A DNA stretch of 15,366 nt from positions 1-15,366 of the forward strand of contig CAJBJW010000300.1 of the NCBI GenBank assembly GCA_903953455.1. Reading direction: 5' to 3'. The stretch comes from an uncultured Pseudomonadota bacterium (GTDB lineage Bacteria; Pseudomonadota; Gammaproteobacteria; Methylococcales; Methylomonadaceae). Under the pieces are notes generated by a model. That model worked only from the letters and a program-made list of their open reading frames with translations. It was not told the DNA's origin and did no database searches. Both the position numbers and the translations under genes were made by a program. The first letter of the stretch is position 1. Each line of letters starts with the position of its first letter. Positions 6,274 through 14,484 of the stretch are shown one piece after another.

Positions 6274-8118
6274 ATGCCACGTGCTTATAGCCTTCAAGAT
6301 AATTCCGTTGAAAATCGCGTCTTTTTCAATCGAATTGTTGCTGCTTTTTTTATCGTTGTTCTACTCACCGCTGGACTGGTTGTGCGACTGGTTTATCTGC
6401 AAATTGTCGGGCACGAACACTACGCTACGCTGGCCAAAGAAAATAGTGTAAAAATTCAACCTCTCGTACCTGCTCGAGGCTTAATTTACGATCGCAACGG
6501 CAAAGTTCTTGCTGAAAACACACAGTCTTTTAGCCTTGAACTCATCCCCGAGCAAATTAGCGACATGGATGCCACACTTTTACAACTGCAAAAACTGCTC
6601 AATATTCCTAACGAAAAAATCGAGCAATTCCAAAAACAACGTAAACATCAAAAACGATTTATCAGCACCCCCTTACTCCTAAGCATGACGGATGAAGAAA
6701 TTGCGAAATTTGCCGTTGTACGCCCCTATTTTACCGGCGTTGATATTGCCTCACGACTTGTTCGAAATTATCCCTACAGCGACCTATCGGCACATGTCGT
6801 GGGCTACGTTAGTCGTATCAATGAAGCTGAAATGAAAACATTGCCGATATCTGAATATCGAGGATCAAGTCATGTTGGAAAACTGGGCATTGAAAGTTTT
6901 TATGAAACCCAATTACATGGCAAAACGGGGTATGTCGAAATTGAAACAAACGTGCAATCACGGGCAATCAACACCTTCAATACCGTGCCACCTGTTTCAG
7001 GTGCAAACCTACATTTAACACTTGATATTGATTTACAAAAAACAGCGTATGATGCACTTGAAGGCTATAACGGCGCTGTCGTAGCACTTGACGTCACCAC
7101 AGGTGGCGTTTTAGTGTTTTCAAGTCGTCCTGGCTTTAATCCTAATCCGTTTGTTGTAGGGATTGATTACGACGCCTATCAGAATTTGCAATCCTCTGAA
7201 AATCAACCTCTCTACAATCGTGCACTACGTGGTTTATATCCCCCCGGATCAACGATGAAACCGTTTGTCGCACTGGCAGGCCTAGAATACAATGCAGTAG
7301 GATTTGATCAAAAACACTATTGCCCAGGGTTTTATCAACTACCCAATGTGCCACATAAATACCGCGACTGGAAACATGGCGGTCACGGATGGGTAGGCAT
7401 GAGTGAGGCGATCACAGAGTCCTGTGACGTATATTTTTACAGTTTAGCATCTGTTTTAGGCATTGATAATATGCACCATTTTTTACAGCAATTTGGTTTT
7501 GGTGAAAAATCAGGCATTGATTTGGTTGGCGAAAAAACAGGCTTACTCCCTTCACGTGAATGGAAAAAACAACAAAAAAATCAAAACTGGTATCCCGGTG
7601 AAACGCTCATTACGGGGATTGGTCAAGGATATTTGCAAGTCACGCCCATTCAACTTGCTCGGGCAACTGCTATCCTCGCCAATGGAGGAAAAACCATCAC
7701 ACCGTTTCTGGTTGATAAAATTGTCAGCCCATCCCAAACCCAAGACAATGCAAAACCGATTGAAAAAACCATTCCACTCAAAAGTGCGAATATTGCACAT
7801 ATAACCGATGCTATGATCAATGTTGTTCACGATTCACATGGTACTGCAAAAAATATCGGCAAACATATCAGCTATCAAATTGCTGGCAAAACAGGCACAG
7901 CACAAGTGTTCAATATCAAACAAGAAGCGCGTTATAACGAAAACGCTATTGATTTTAAATTACGTGATCATGCACTATTTATCGCCTTTGCCCCCGCTGA
8001 TAATCCTAAAATTGCAATTGCTGTTGTTGTTGAGAATGGCGGGCATGGTGGCTCGGTAGCGGCACCAATTGCTGATAAGGTTATTCAACAATATTTGGAG
8101 AGTATCAATGTACATTGA
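6274..8118 (+). CDS. mrdA: Peptidoglycan DD-transpeptidase, penicillin-binding protein 2
   Basis: PBP2 cross-links new glycan strands made by RodA during cell elongation; it is anchored in the inner membrane and works in the periplasm. The 614-residue product has an N-terminal membrane helix (about residues 19-40), the pedestal region with PARGLIYDRNGKVLAENT (66-83), and the transpeptidase domain. Catalytic motifs are complete: STMK at 326-329 (S326 nucleophile), SCD at 383-385 for the SxN-type motif (E. coli PBP2 has SAD) and KTGT at 539-542. YRDWKHGGHG (363-372) and YPGETLITGIGQGY (440-453) are typical of PBP2. The start has little ribosome-binding sequence but aligns with the E. coli N terminus. 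It follows mreD by 18 bp and overlaps rodA by 11 bp. Confidence 0.98.
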   Translation: MPRAYSLQDNSVENRVFFNRIVAAFFIVVLLTAGLVVRLVYLQIVGHEHYATLAKENSVKIQPLVPARGLIYDRNGKVLAENTQSFSLELIPEQISDMDATLLQLQKLLNIPNEKIEQFQKQRKHQKRFISTPLLLSMTDEEIAKFAVVRPYFTGVDIASRLVRNYPYSDLSAHVVGYVSRINEAEMKTLPISEYRGSSHVGKLGIESFYETQLHGKTGYVEIETNVQSRAINTFNTVPPVSGANLHLTLDIDLQKTAYDALEGYNGAVVALDVTTGGVLVFSSRPGFNPNPFVVGIDYDAYQNLQSSENQPLYNRALRGLYPPGSTMKPFVALAGLEYNAVGFDQKHYCPGFYQLPNVPHKYRDWKHGGHGWVGMSEAITESCDVYFYSLASVLGIDNMHHFLQQFGFGEKSGIDLVGEKTGLLPSREWKKQQKNQNWYPGETLITGIGQGYLQVTPIQLARATAILANGGKTITPFLVDKIVSPSQTQDNAKPIEKTIPLKSANIAHITDAMINVVHDSHGTAKNIGKHISYQIAGKTGTAQVFNIKQEARYNENAIDFKLRDHALFIAFAPADNPKIAIAVVVENGGHGGSVAAPIADKVIQQYLESINVH

Positions 8119-9238
8119 AACCCGTCATGAAGAATTTGAGAAACACTCGTTTATCGGTCATATTCTGCGTAAATTGCATATTGATATTCCTTTATTTGTC
8201 ACGCTGGTATTAATTTCAATTCTTAGCTTTGTCATTCTCTACAGCGCAGGTGGACAAAGTGTAGATGTGTTAATCCGTCAAGCGATGCGCGTAGCGTTAG
8301 CCTTTACGCTAATGATTTTTTTGGCTCACATAGATCCATATCAATTCAAACGCTGGTCGGTTATTTTATTTAGTTTAGGGATTTTGCTGCTGCTGGCAGT
8401 TCTCATTTTAGGTGAAATCGGCAAAGGAGCGCAGCGCTGGCTTGAGCTAGGCGCTTTCCGCTTTCAGCCTTCAGAAATGATTAAAATTACCACTCCCATG
8501 ATGATTGCGTGGTACTTAGCTGAATATGCACTACCACCAAAACCTAAACAATTACTCATCGCAAGTTTACTCATTATTTTGCCGACCCTGCTTATTGCAA
8601 AACAACCTGATTTAGGTACGGCGCTACTGGTAGCAAGCTCAGGCGCAGCGGTACTATTTTTTTCAGGTCTTTCATGGTGGTTTATTATTGGGATTGGTTC
8701 GCTACTAACAGCACTAACGCCTATACTCTGGCATTTCATGCACGACTATCAACGCGCTCGTGTACTGACATTTTTAAATCCAGAAGCCGATCCACTCGGA
8801 CGCGGTTATCACATTATTCAATCTAAAATTGCGATTGGCTCAGGCGGTGTGTACGGTAAAGGTTGGCTTGGTAGTACGCAATCCGAACTCGATTTCCTTC
8901 CCGAAAGCTCAACCGATTTTATCTTTGCTGTCTTTGCGGAAGAATTTGGCTTATTTGGTTGCGTCAGTTTATTGATTTTGTATTTACTGATCATTGGACG
9001 CTGCCTCTATATTGCAGCGCAAGCCCGTGATACTTATTGCCGTTTGCTAGCTGGTAGTTTAGCGTTCACTTTTTTTGTGTATGTTTTTGTCAATATCGGC
9101 ATGGTCATTGGCGTACTACCTGTGGTGGGCGTGCCTTTACCTTTGGTGAGTTATGGCGGTACATCCATTGTGACACTGTGCGCGGGATTTGGAATTTTAA
9201 TGTCCATTCATACCCACAAAAAATTATTACACAATTGA
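8108..9238 (+). CDS. rodA: Peptidoglycan glycosyltransferase RodA (SEDS family)
   Basis: RodA polymerises lipid II into glycan strands with PBP2 as partner. The product (376 residues) is a multi-spanning SEDS protein of normal length. It has the family blocks GAQRWLELGAFRFQPSEM, AKQPDLGTALL, the FLPESSTDFIFAVFAEEFG stretch that includes the essential Asp of the large periplasmic loop, and a C-terminal GVPLPLVSYGGTS. The frame is open further upstream to a TTG at 8069. The ATG at 8108 is chosen because GGAG sits 7 nt before it and the N terminus then fits RodA. The overlap with mrdA suggests coupled translation of the two partners. No mltB, rlpA or dacA follows, unlike in several relatives. 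Confidence 0.97.
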   Translation: MYIETRHEEFEKHSFIGHILRKLHIDIPLFVTLVLISILSFVILYSAGGQSVDVLIRQAMRVALAFTLMIFLAHIDPYQFKRWSVILFSLGILLLLAVLILGEIGKGAQRWLELGAFRFQPSEMIKITTPMMIAWYLAEYALPPKPKQLLIASLLIILPTLLIAKQPDLGTALLVASSGAAVLFFSGLSWWFIIGIGSLLTALTPILWHFMHDYQRARVLTFLNPEADPLGRGYHIIQSKIAIGSGGVYGKGWLGSTQSELDFLPESSTDFIFAVFAEEFGLFGCVSLLILYLLIIGRCLYIAAQARDTYCRLLAGSLAFTFFVYVFVNIGMVIGVLPVVGVPLPLVSYGGTSIVTLCAGFGILMSIHTHKKLLHN

Positions 9239-9332
9239 AACCGTAATTTAAACCAATTCACGGTACAATGCGCAAAGAAAATAAATTTTCTCAATAACCC
9301 TGTCCATTCAACGTGTTTAAAAGGTGAGTTTT

Positions 9333-9788
9333 ATGAATTTCAACGATTTCCTTAGTGACTTAAAAAGCAAAGCCAGTGAATTAAAAACACAGGCATTAAA
9401 ATTTAAAAATAAAGATTTTTTAGATGCCGCTATGGCGGGTTCTGCGCTGATTGCGATGGCTGATGGGCATATTAGCTCAGAAGAAAAACAAAAAATGATT
9501 AAATTCATTGAAAATCACGATGCTTTATCTATTTTTACGACAAGTGACGTGATCAAAGCCTTTCAAGATTTTGTAGGTCAAATTGAATTTGATAAAGATA
9601 TTGGCGAAGCAAAAGCCTATTTAGCGATTGGCAAAATGAAAAACAATGAAGAAGCAGGTCGTTTACTCGTTCGCATGATTATTGCCATTGCCTCGTCAGA
9701 TGGTAATTTTGATTCTCACGAACAATCTGTTGCTAGCAAAATTGCTAAAGAACTGACCTTAAATCCGTCAGAATTTGGTTTAAACTAA
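9333..9788 (+). CDS. TerB-family protein (tellurite-resistance TerB-like)
   Basis: The 151-residue, mostly helical protein matches plasmid TerB in length and in key blocks: ISSEEKQKMIKFI near residues 47-59, ASSDGNFDSHEQS near 114-126 and NPSEFGLN at the end. TerB domains bind metal through conserved acidic residues and are thought to act at the inner membrane in Ter stress-response complexes. A GTG at 9324 is also in frame, but AAGGTGAG (9321-9328) is best placed as the ribosome-binding site for the ATG at 9333. The AIM24-family gene begins 1 bp after its stop, so the two are surely co-translated. No terC, terD or terE is present, so classical tellurite resistance is not implied. Its job here is unknown. 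Confidence 0.9.
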   Translation: MNFNDFLSDLKSKASELKTQALKFKNKDFLDAAMAGSALIAMADGHISSEEKQKMIKFIENHDALSIFTTSDVIKAFQDFVGQIEFDKDIGEAKAYLAIGKMKNNEEAGRLLVRMIIAIASSDGNFDSHEQSVASKIAKELTLNPSEFGLN

Positions 9789-9789
9789 C

Positions 9790-10620
9790 ATGGTGAGCGC
9801 CAGCGAAAAGTTTACGGTTATTGAAAGCGAACGTATTGCTGGCGCCACTTTTGATGTGGTGCGTTATGACTCGCTTCAAGGCTCAGATGATCTCAACGTA
9901 GCGGAAAAAATATTTTTTGCTAATCAAGCCAAGATTTATTTAAAAATGGTGCGAGTCACACTGCAAAATAGCGAATTATTACTCGAGCCTAGTGCCTTAT
10001 ATTTTATGAAAGGGCATTTGCAACTTGAATCCACCACTGGCGGCGGTATTGCAAAAGGCTTGATGCGTAAGTTTTTAAGCGGTGAAACACTTTTTCAATC
10101 GCGTATCAAAGGCAGTGGCGAAATTTTTTTAGAACCCAGTTTTGGTCATTATCTACTTTTTAATATTGATAATGATGGGCTCATTTTCGATAAACGTGCT
10201 TTTTATTGCGCATCCGGTGGCATTGAAGTCAGTGCAAAACTCCAACAAAATATCTCTAGCGCCTTATTTGGCGGCGAAGGTTTTTTCCAAACCCAAGCAA
10301 AAGGCACAGGTATAGTGGTTTTAATTTCGCCTGTTCCTGTCACTGAATTGCTTGTTTATGAATTGGCAGCAGGTGAAACTTTGTCCGTTGACGGTAATTT
10401 TGCTTTTGTACGCACAGCTAACGTGAGTTTTCATGCACAAATGTCGAGCAAATCGCTATTTAGCACCGTAATGAGTGGTGAATTACTGCTACAAACATTC
10501 ACCGGTCCGGGTACCGTTTGGCTTGCACCCACGCAAGGTGTTTATGACAAAATGAAATTACCTTATGGCGTTTCACAATTAAGTCATAACGCAGGTTCTT
10601 CGGGTACTGACACGCGATAA
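9790..10620 (+). CDS. AIM24-family protein
   Basis: The 276-residue product has no signal peptide or membrane helix and shows the repeating beta-strand and glycine pattern of the AIM24 family (formerly DUF124). Diagnostic stretches are GGGIAKGLMRKFLSGETLF near residues 84-102, the GSGEIFLEPSFGHY block after it, SALFGGEGFFQTQAKGTG, and a last GPGTVWLAPTQ. Yeast Aim24 affects mitochondrial inner-membrane organisation; the biochemical activity of bacterial members is not known to me. It begins 1 bp after terB with no clear ribosome-binding site, so its translation probably depends on terB. The pairing suggests that the two proteins act together, perhaps at the membrane, but this is inference. 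Confidence 0.88.
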   Translation: MVSASEKFTVIESERIAGATFDVVRYDSLQGSDDLNVAEKIFFANQAKIYLKMVRVTLQNSELLLEPSALYFMKGHLQLESTTGGGIAKGLMRKFLSGETLFQSRIKGSGEIFLEPSFGHYLLFNIDNDGLIFDKRAFYCASGGIEVSAKLQQNISSALFGGEGFFQTQAKGTGIVVLISPVPVTELLVYELAAGETLSVDGNFAFVRTANVSFHAQMSSKSLFSTVMSGELLLQTFTGPGTVWLAPTQGVYDKMKLPYGVSQLSHNAGSSGTDTR

Positions 10621-10680
10621 ACACACTAATCCTTTTTCTTAGCGTCTGCTTTTTTTGACCTTTCTACTTGTCTTTATTCA

Positions 10681-12228
10681 ATGCGCCTAAAAATCATTTT
10701 TCGTCTTGTTCACATTCATTGGGTGTTACTTCGTCACGGTTTGGATGAATTAGCATTGCAAACACCTTTTTTTCGGCCTATTCGCTATTTTGCTATTTTC
10801 TCACCGTATGCGCGTTTAAAACGTAATGCCGATACGCGCGGCGTTCGTATTCGCCGCACACTCGAAGATTTAGGGCCGATTTACGTCAAATTTGGTCAAG
10901 CACTCTCAACGCGTAAAGATTTATTGCCTGACGATATTGCTGATGAATTAGTCAAATTGCAAGATAAGGTTCCGCCCTTTGCTAGCGCGGATGCGGTGAA
11001 AATTATTGAAAAAGCATTAGGCACCTCTGTTCAAAATGCTTTCGCCACATTTGATATAGCACCGCTTGCCTCGGCGTCAGTGGCTCAGGTACACACAGCA
11101 ACGCTGCATACGGGTGAGAAAGTCATTGTCAAAGTGGTTCGCCCCGATATTGCACCGCGTATTGCCTCAGATATTGCCCTGCTTTATGAATTAGCCAGTC
11201 TTGCTGAACGTTTTTGGGTAGATGCAAAGCGTCTACGCGCAAAAGAAGTAGTGGCGGAGTTTGAGCGTACAACCTTAGATGAACTCGATTTAATGCGCGA
11301 AGCAGCAAATGCGGCTAAATTGCGGCGTAATTTTGAAAATTCTGACAGCCTCTATATTCCTGAAATTCATTGGGAATTTACACGCAAGAATGTGCTTGTC
11401 ATGGAACGCGTTTACGGTATTCCAGTTGGCGAGATTGCGCAACTGCAAGCCGGTGGTGCTAATTTCAAAGTTCTTGCGGAACGTGGCGTTGAAATCTTTT
11501 TCACGCAAGTTTTCCGCGACAATTTCTTTCATGCGGATATGCACCCTGGTAATATTTTTGTCGAACTACCCGATAAATATATCGCGGTGGATTTTGGTAT
11601 TGTCGGTACCTTATCAAGTTCAGATCAACGCTATTTAGCGGAAAATTTCTTGGCTTTTTTCAACCGCGATTATCGTCGCGTCGCGGAAATGCACGTTGAA
11701 TCTGGTTGGGTCCCAGCTGGCACACGTATTGAAGAATTCGAAGCCGCTATTCGCAGTGTGTGTGAGCCCATTTTTGAAAAACCACTCAAAGATATTTCAT
11801 TTGGGCAACTACTACTGCGTCTATTTCAAACCGCGCGACGCTTTGATATGCACGTTCAGCCCCAGTTAGTGTTGCTGCAAAAAACATTGCTCAATATTGA
11901 AGGATTAGGCCGTCAGCTTTACCCCGATCTCGATTTGTGGCAAACCGCTAAACCGTTTTTAGAAGGCTGGTTTCAGGAACGTTTAAGTCCAAAAGCGAAA
12001 ATAAGTAAATTAATTAAACAAATTCCCGAATTTGCAGATCAATTTCCCGAAATTCCATCGTTACTTTATAAAGCGCTTGATAATGCCGCTCATGCACAAC
12101 AACGCGCTGAACTTCAGCAACGTGAATTCGCCTTATTACGTCTTGAAATAGCTAATCAGAAGCGCAGTCAACTCTGGGCGATTTTAACAGCAGCTATGAT
12201 GGTTTGCGCAGCCATTTGGTTTAAATAA
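10681..12228 (+). CDS. ubiB: Ubiquinone biosynthesis atypical kinase/ATPase UbiB
   Basis: UbiB is needed for ubiquinone synthesis, probably as an ATPase helping the membrane-associated Ubi complex. The 515-residue product follows E. coli UbiB closely throughout. It has the KFGQ motif (residues 70-73) that replaces the normal kinase glycine-rich loop function, the alanine-type loop ASASVAQVH (130-138), invariant Lys K151, the catalytic HADMHPGN (284-291) and DFG (304-306). E. coli UbiB has two C-terminal membrane helices, whereas here only one is evident (about 496-514), consistent with 515 versus 546 residues. The ATG aligns with E. coli residue 1, but there is no clear ribosome-binding site. 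ubiE and ubiJ, its usual neighbours, are absent; instead it follows the terB-AIM24 pair by 60 bp, a gap with T tracts but no terminator hairpin. Confidence 0.96.
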   Translation: MRLKIIFRLVHIHWVLLRHGLDELALQTPFFRPIRYFAIFSPYARLKRNADTRGVRIRRTLEDLGPIYVKFGQALSTRKDLLPDDIADELVKLQDKVPPFASADAVKIIEKALGTSVQNAFATFDIAPLASASVAQVHTATLHTGEKVIVKVVRPDIAPRIASDIALLYELASLAERFWVDAKRLRAKEVVAEFERTTLDELDLMREAANAAKLRRNFENSDSLYIPEIHWEFTRKNVLVMERVYGIPVGEIAQLQAGGANFKVLAERGVEIFFTQVFRDNFFHADMHPGNIFVELPDKYIAVDFGIVGTLSSSDQRYLAENFLAFFNRDYRRVAEMHVESGWVPAGTRIEEFEAAIRSVCEPIFEKPLKDISFGQLLLRLFQTARRFDMHVQPQLVLLQKTLLNIEGLGRQLYPDLDLWQTAKPFLEGWFQERLSPKAKISKLIKQIPEFADQFPEIPSLLYKALDNAAHAQQRAELQQREFALLRLEIANQKRSQLWAILTAAMMVCAAIWFK

Positions 12229-12277
12229 ACGTCAATACCGACATCAAACAAGACTCGTTACCTTTTGGAGAAGGATT

Positions 12278-12784
12278 ATGATTTCAATGTACACCGTTTC
12301 TGTTCCGCCGATGATTCGCAGCTTATCTAATTTACGTGCCATTCTTGAAAAAGCCACTGCTTATACGCAAAGCAAACACATTGATCCAGCCGTTCTTGTC
12401 AATGCGCGTCTTTATCCCGATATGTATCCGCTGGTGAAACAAGTACAAATTGCAACGGATGTGGCGAAAGGGGCCGTTTCACGTCTAGCGGGCATTGAAC
12501 CACCTAAGTTTGAAGATAATGAATCGACTTTTGCTGAATTAATCTCTCGCATTGATAAAACCCTTGAGTTACTGCATGCAAGCACACCAGAACACATTAA
12601 CGGCTCAGAAGAAAATACTATTGTCTTTCTTATCCGCGATAAAACGGTGACTTTCCAAGGATTGCCTTATTTACTCGACTTTGTTTTGCCTAATGTGTAT
12701 TTTCATGTGAGTACGGTTTACGCCATTTTGCGACACAATGGCGTGGAAATTGGCAAACGTGATTTCCTTGGAAACGTGTATTAA
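12278..12784 (+). CDS. DUF1993-family protein
   Basis: The 168-residue soluble protein is mainly helical and begins with the family-like MYTVSVPPMIRSLSNLRAIL. Further typical parts are ARLYPDMYPLVKQVQIATD near residues 43-61 and a C-terminal NVYFHVSTVYAILRHNGVEIGKRDFLG. DUF1993 proteins are four-helix bundles of the DinB/YfiT type whose function is not established, and the conserved His in FHVSTVYAILRHNG may be a metal or active-site residue. GGAGAAGG at 12267-12274 supports the ATG at 12278; a second in-frame ATG at 12287 is possible. It stands 49 bp after ubiB and 40 bp before the helicase gene, on the same strand, with no terminator seen. It may be an independent unit. Confidence 0.85.
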   Translation: MISMYTVSVPPMIRSLSNLRAILEKATAYTQSKHIDPAVLVNARLYPDMYPLVKQVQIATDVAKGAVSRLAGIEPPKFEDNESTFAELISRIDKTLELLHASTPEHINGSEENTIVFLIRDKTVTFQGLPYLLDFVLPNVYFHVSTVYAILRHNGVEIGKRDFLGNVY

Positions 12785-12824
12785 ATTCACTTGTCTCTAT
12801 AACGCCTGATTCTGCATAATTTTA

Positions 12825-14192
12825 ATGACATTAAATGACCAACAACAAGCTGCTATCGATGCGATGCTCGACTTCGTCAAAACAGGCCGTGAAGACATCT
12901 TTTGTTTAATTGGCCCTGCAGGAACAGGCAAAAGTTTTACTATTCAGCATTTAATCGAACTGTTACCAAAAAACCTCAAAGTCTGTTTTACCGCGCCAAC
13001 CAATAAAGCGGTGCGCGTGTTAAAAACGATGTCCGAGCGTCAAGGCCTCGCCGTCAAATGTGTCACGATTCATTCACTACTGGGGCTGAAAATTGAAACG
13101 CGAGGAGGCAAAGAAATCCTCACCAGCAGTGGCAAAAGTAGCATTGATAATTTTGATTTAGTGGTCATTGATGAAATTTCAATGATTGATGAGGAGTTGC
13201 TTAATTATCTTCACAGCGCGATTGATATGGATGGTGTTCAACTCATTATGATGGGAGATGATGCGCAATTACCCCCTATTGGCGAGAAAAAATCACTGAC
13301 GTTTACCTTCAAAAACAGTCATTACTTAACGAAAGTCATGCGTCAACGCAGTGAAAATCCGATTTTGGGTTTGTGTAGTGATATTCGAGAAGCCATTGCA
13401 AACGGTGCGATGACGCTCCCCACCATGCAATCGCAAACTAATGAAGCAGGTAATATTGGCGTGCATGTCATGCCAGGGCGACACTTTACACACTGGATGC
13501 CGTCTGCGTTTAGCAATGAAAAATTTGATGGTGATTTTGATAAATACCGCGTCGTTGCATGGCGAAATAAAACCGTAGATTTTTATAACCGGAAAATTCA
13601 AAAACTGCGTTACGCGGATTTAGATCAACCTTTTGCTATCGGTGAACCCATCGTTTTCTCAAATCCACTTCACGCAATCAGCACCGAAATAGATTTTAAG
13701 TTAAATAAAAAGCTTGAGAAAGATTGGGATAAAATTCTCATCGGAACAGAATCTGAGGGCAAAATCGAAAAAATCAAAAAACTTGATCCTTATACGTTCT
13801 CGCCTACGCGCAAACACATCAACAACGGTTTTCATTTTAACACTATTATTCTCACACGTTACAAGGTCACATGTAGCATTGTAGGCCAAAAAGAGCGTAT
13901 CAGCTTCATTGTCACCGACAATAAACAAGCACTGGATAGATTGCTTGAATTTATGGCGAAAAATGTATTAGCCAAACATTTTGATTGGATTGATTATTGG
14001 AAAATTAAGCGAATTTTCACTGATATTCGTCCCGCTTACGCGATGACTGTACATAAGTCACAAGGATCAACCTTTGAAAATGTCTTTGTCGACGCGCAGG
14101 ACATTCTTTCCAATCCTAATCGAGAAGAAGCGCTACGTTGTCTCTACGTTGCTATTAGTCGAGCGAGCAATAACGTGATTGTGAACATTTAG
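12825..14192 (+). CDS. Dda-like superfamily 1B DNA helicase
   Basis: The 455-residue protein has all SF1 helicase motifs: Walker A GPAGTGKS (30-37), Ia TAPTNKA (56-62), TIHSLLG (81-87), Walker B VIDEISM (114-120), GDDAQLPP (144-151), VMRQ (171-174), TVHKSQGS (408-415) and YVAISRA (441-447). The size, and the inserted region before TVHKSQGS with its FDWIDYWKIK segment, resemble phage T4 Dda more than RecD or TraI. Dda-type enzymes are small 5'-to-3' helicases that start or restart replication and displace bound proteins. No other phage gene is nearby, so this is a chromosomal homologue or an old phage-derived gene. The start ATG has no clear ribosome-binding site. The sequence after it becomes more AT-rich and fragmentary. 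Function in this cell is inferred only. Confidence 0.88.
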   Translation: MTLNDQQQAAIDAMLDFVKTGREDIFCLIGPAGTGKSFTIQHLIELLPKNLKVCFTAPTNKAVRVLKTMSERQGLAVKCVTIHSLLGLKIETRGGKEILTSSGKSSIDNFDLVVIDEISMIDEELLNYLHSAIDMDGVQLIMMGDDAQLPPIGEKKSLTFTFKNSHYLTKVMRQRSENPILGLCSDIREAIANGAMTLPTMQSQTNEAGNIGVHVMPGRHFTHWMPSAFSNEKFDGDFDKYRVVAWRNKTVDFYNRKIQKLRYADLDQPFAIGEPIVFSNPLHAISTEIDFKLNKKLEKDWDKILIGTESEGKIEKIKKLDPYTFSPTRKHINNGFHFNTIILTRYKVTCSIVGQKERISFIVTDNKQALDRLLEFMAKNVLAKHFDWIDYWKIKRIFTDIRPAYAMTVHKSQGSTFENVFVDAQDILSNPNREEALRCLYVAISRASNNVIVNI

Positions 14193-14228
14193 AGCATTAA
14201 AGTAGGGTACCGTTATCAAATGTAGTAA

Positions 14229-14339
14229 AGTTTATCCACAATTTATGGCGCAGCAAATGACCGTGAACTATTTATGAAAGGTATTGATGTGAGTTATTAC
14301 TACGAAGGTTATAGTGAATTTAAGACTGAGGAGCTGTAG
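14229..14339 (+). pseudogene. C-terminal-like fragment of an unknown protein
   Basis: After the helicase stop, 14193-14476 holds no intact large gene. This frame is open from a TAA at 14226-14228 to a TAG at 14337-14339 (36 residues). It reads like a true protein tail (GAANDRELFMKGIDVSYYYE), with an internal ATG at 14274 that would give only 21 residues. It shares a YxGYSxFKxE pattern, at DNA level too, with the small ORF after the RelA/SpoT gene. I do not recognise the parent protein. A decayed gene is more likely than a functional 21-residue peptide. Confidence 0.4.
14289..14332 (+). repeat. Imperfect 44-bp direct repeat, copy 1
   Basis: This stretch matches 15089-15131 at about 35 of 44 positions with one single-base gap, counted by hand. 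The copies are 800 bp apart and flank the RelA/SpoT-domain gene. Confidence 0.65.
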
Positions 14340-14484
14340 TCATGATTCATGTAAATTTTACGGAGAAATTAATTCAAGACATTGTGAAATTAAATTGTGC
14401 GAACAGCAATATGAATATTATCGGGATTTACTATTGCGTTTTCCCAAAGCAGTAGCAGAATCTGTGGAGAAACAAAATGGATGA
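14314..14484 (+). CDS. Small ORF overlapping the RelA/SpoT gene start; remnant or partner
   Basis: A GTG-started frame of 56 residues ends 8 nt inside the RelA/SpoT-domain gene (TGA at 14482-14484), the kind of overlap seen between coupled genes. Its C-terminal half reads like a natural helical protein (CEQQYEYYRDLLLRF, then AVAESVEKQNG). The N-terminal half, with several Cys and Arg, does not, and the frame lacks an ATG and a clear ribosome-binding site. It may be the 3' end of a broken upstream gene whose start lies in another frame, or a small antitoxin-like partner. No family is recognised. The frame crosses copy 1 of the direct repeat. Confidence 0.35.
   Translation: MNLRLRSCSHDSCKFYGEINSRHCEIKLCEQQYEYYRDLLLRFPKAVAESVEKQNG

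Noticed and set aside
7420..7431. PBP2 has SCD instead of the textbook SxN active-site motif
   Set aside because: PBP2 proteins commonly have Asp at the third position (E. coli SAD), so this is normal.
8069..8107. A longer rodA start at TTG 8069
   Set aside because: There is no ribosome-binding site for it and it lies deep inside mrdA; the ATG at 8108 has GGAG at ideal spacing.
9264..9269. TACAAT upstream of terB as a promoter -10
   Set aside because: No hexamer resembling TTGACA occurs at 15-19 bp spacing.
9324..9332. A GTG start for terB
   Set aside because: The GTG is part of the AAGGTGAG ribosome-binding site serving the ATG at 9333.
14232..14240. A perfect DnaA-box match, TTATCCACA
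   Set aside because: It is a single copy with no second box, no AT-rich unwinding element and no dnaA/dnaN nearby; one match in AT-rich DNA of this size is readily due to chance.
14342..14455. A 37-residue ATG ORF upstream of the RelA/SpoT gene
   Set aside because: It has no ribosome-binding site, and the overlapping other frame has far more protein-like composition over the same bases.
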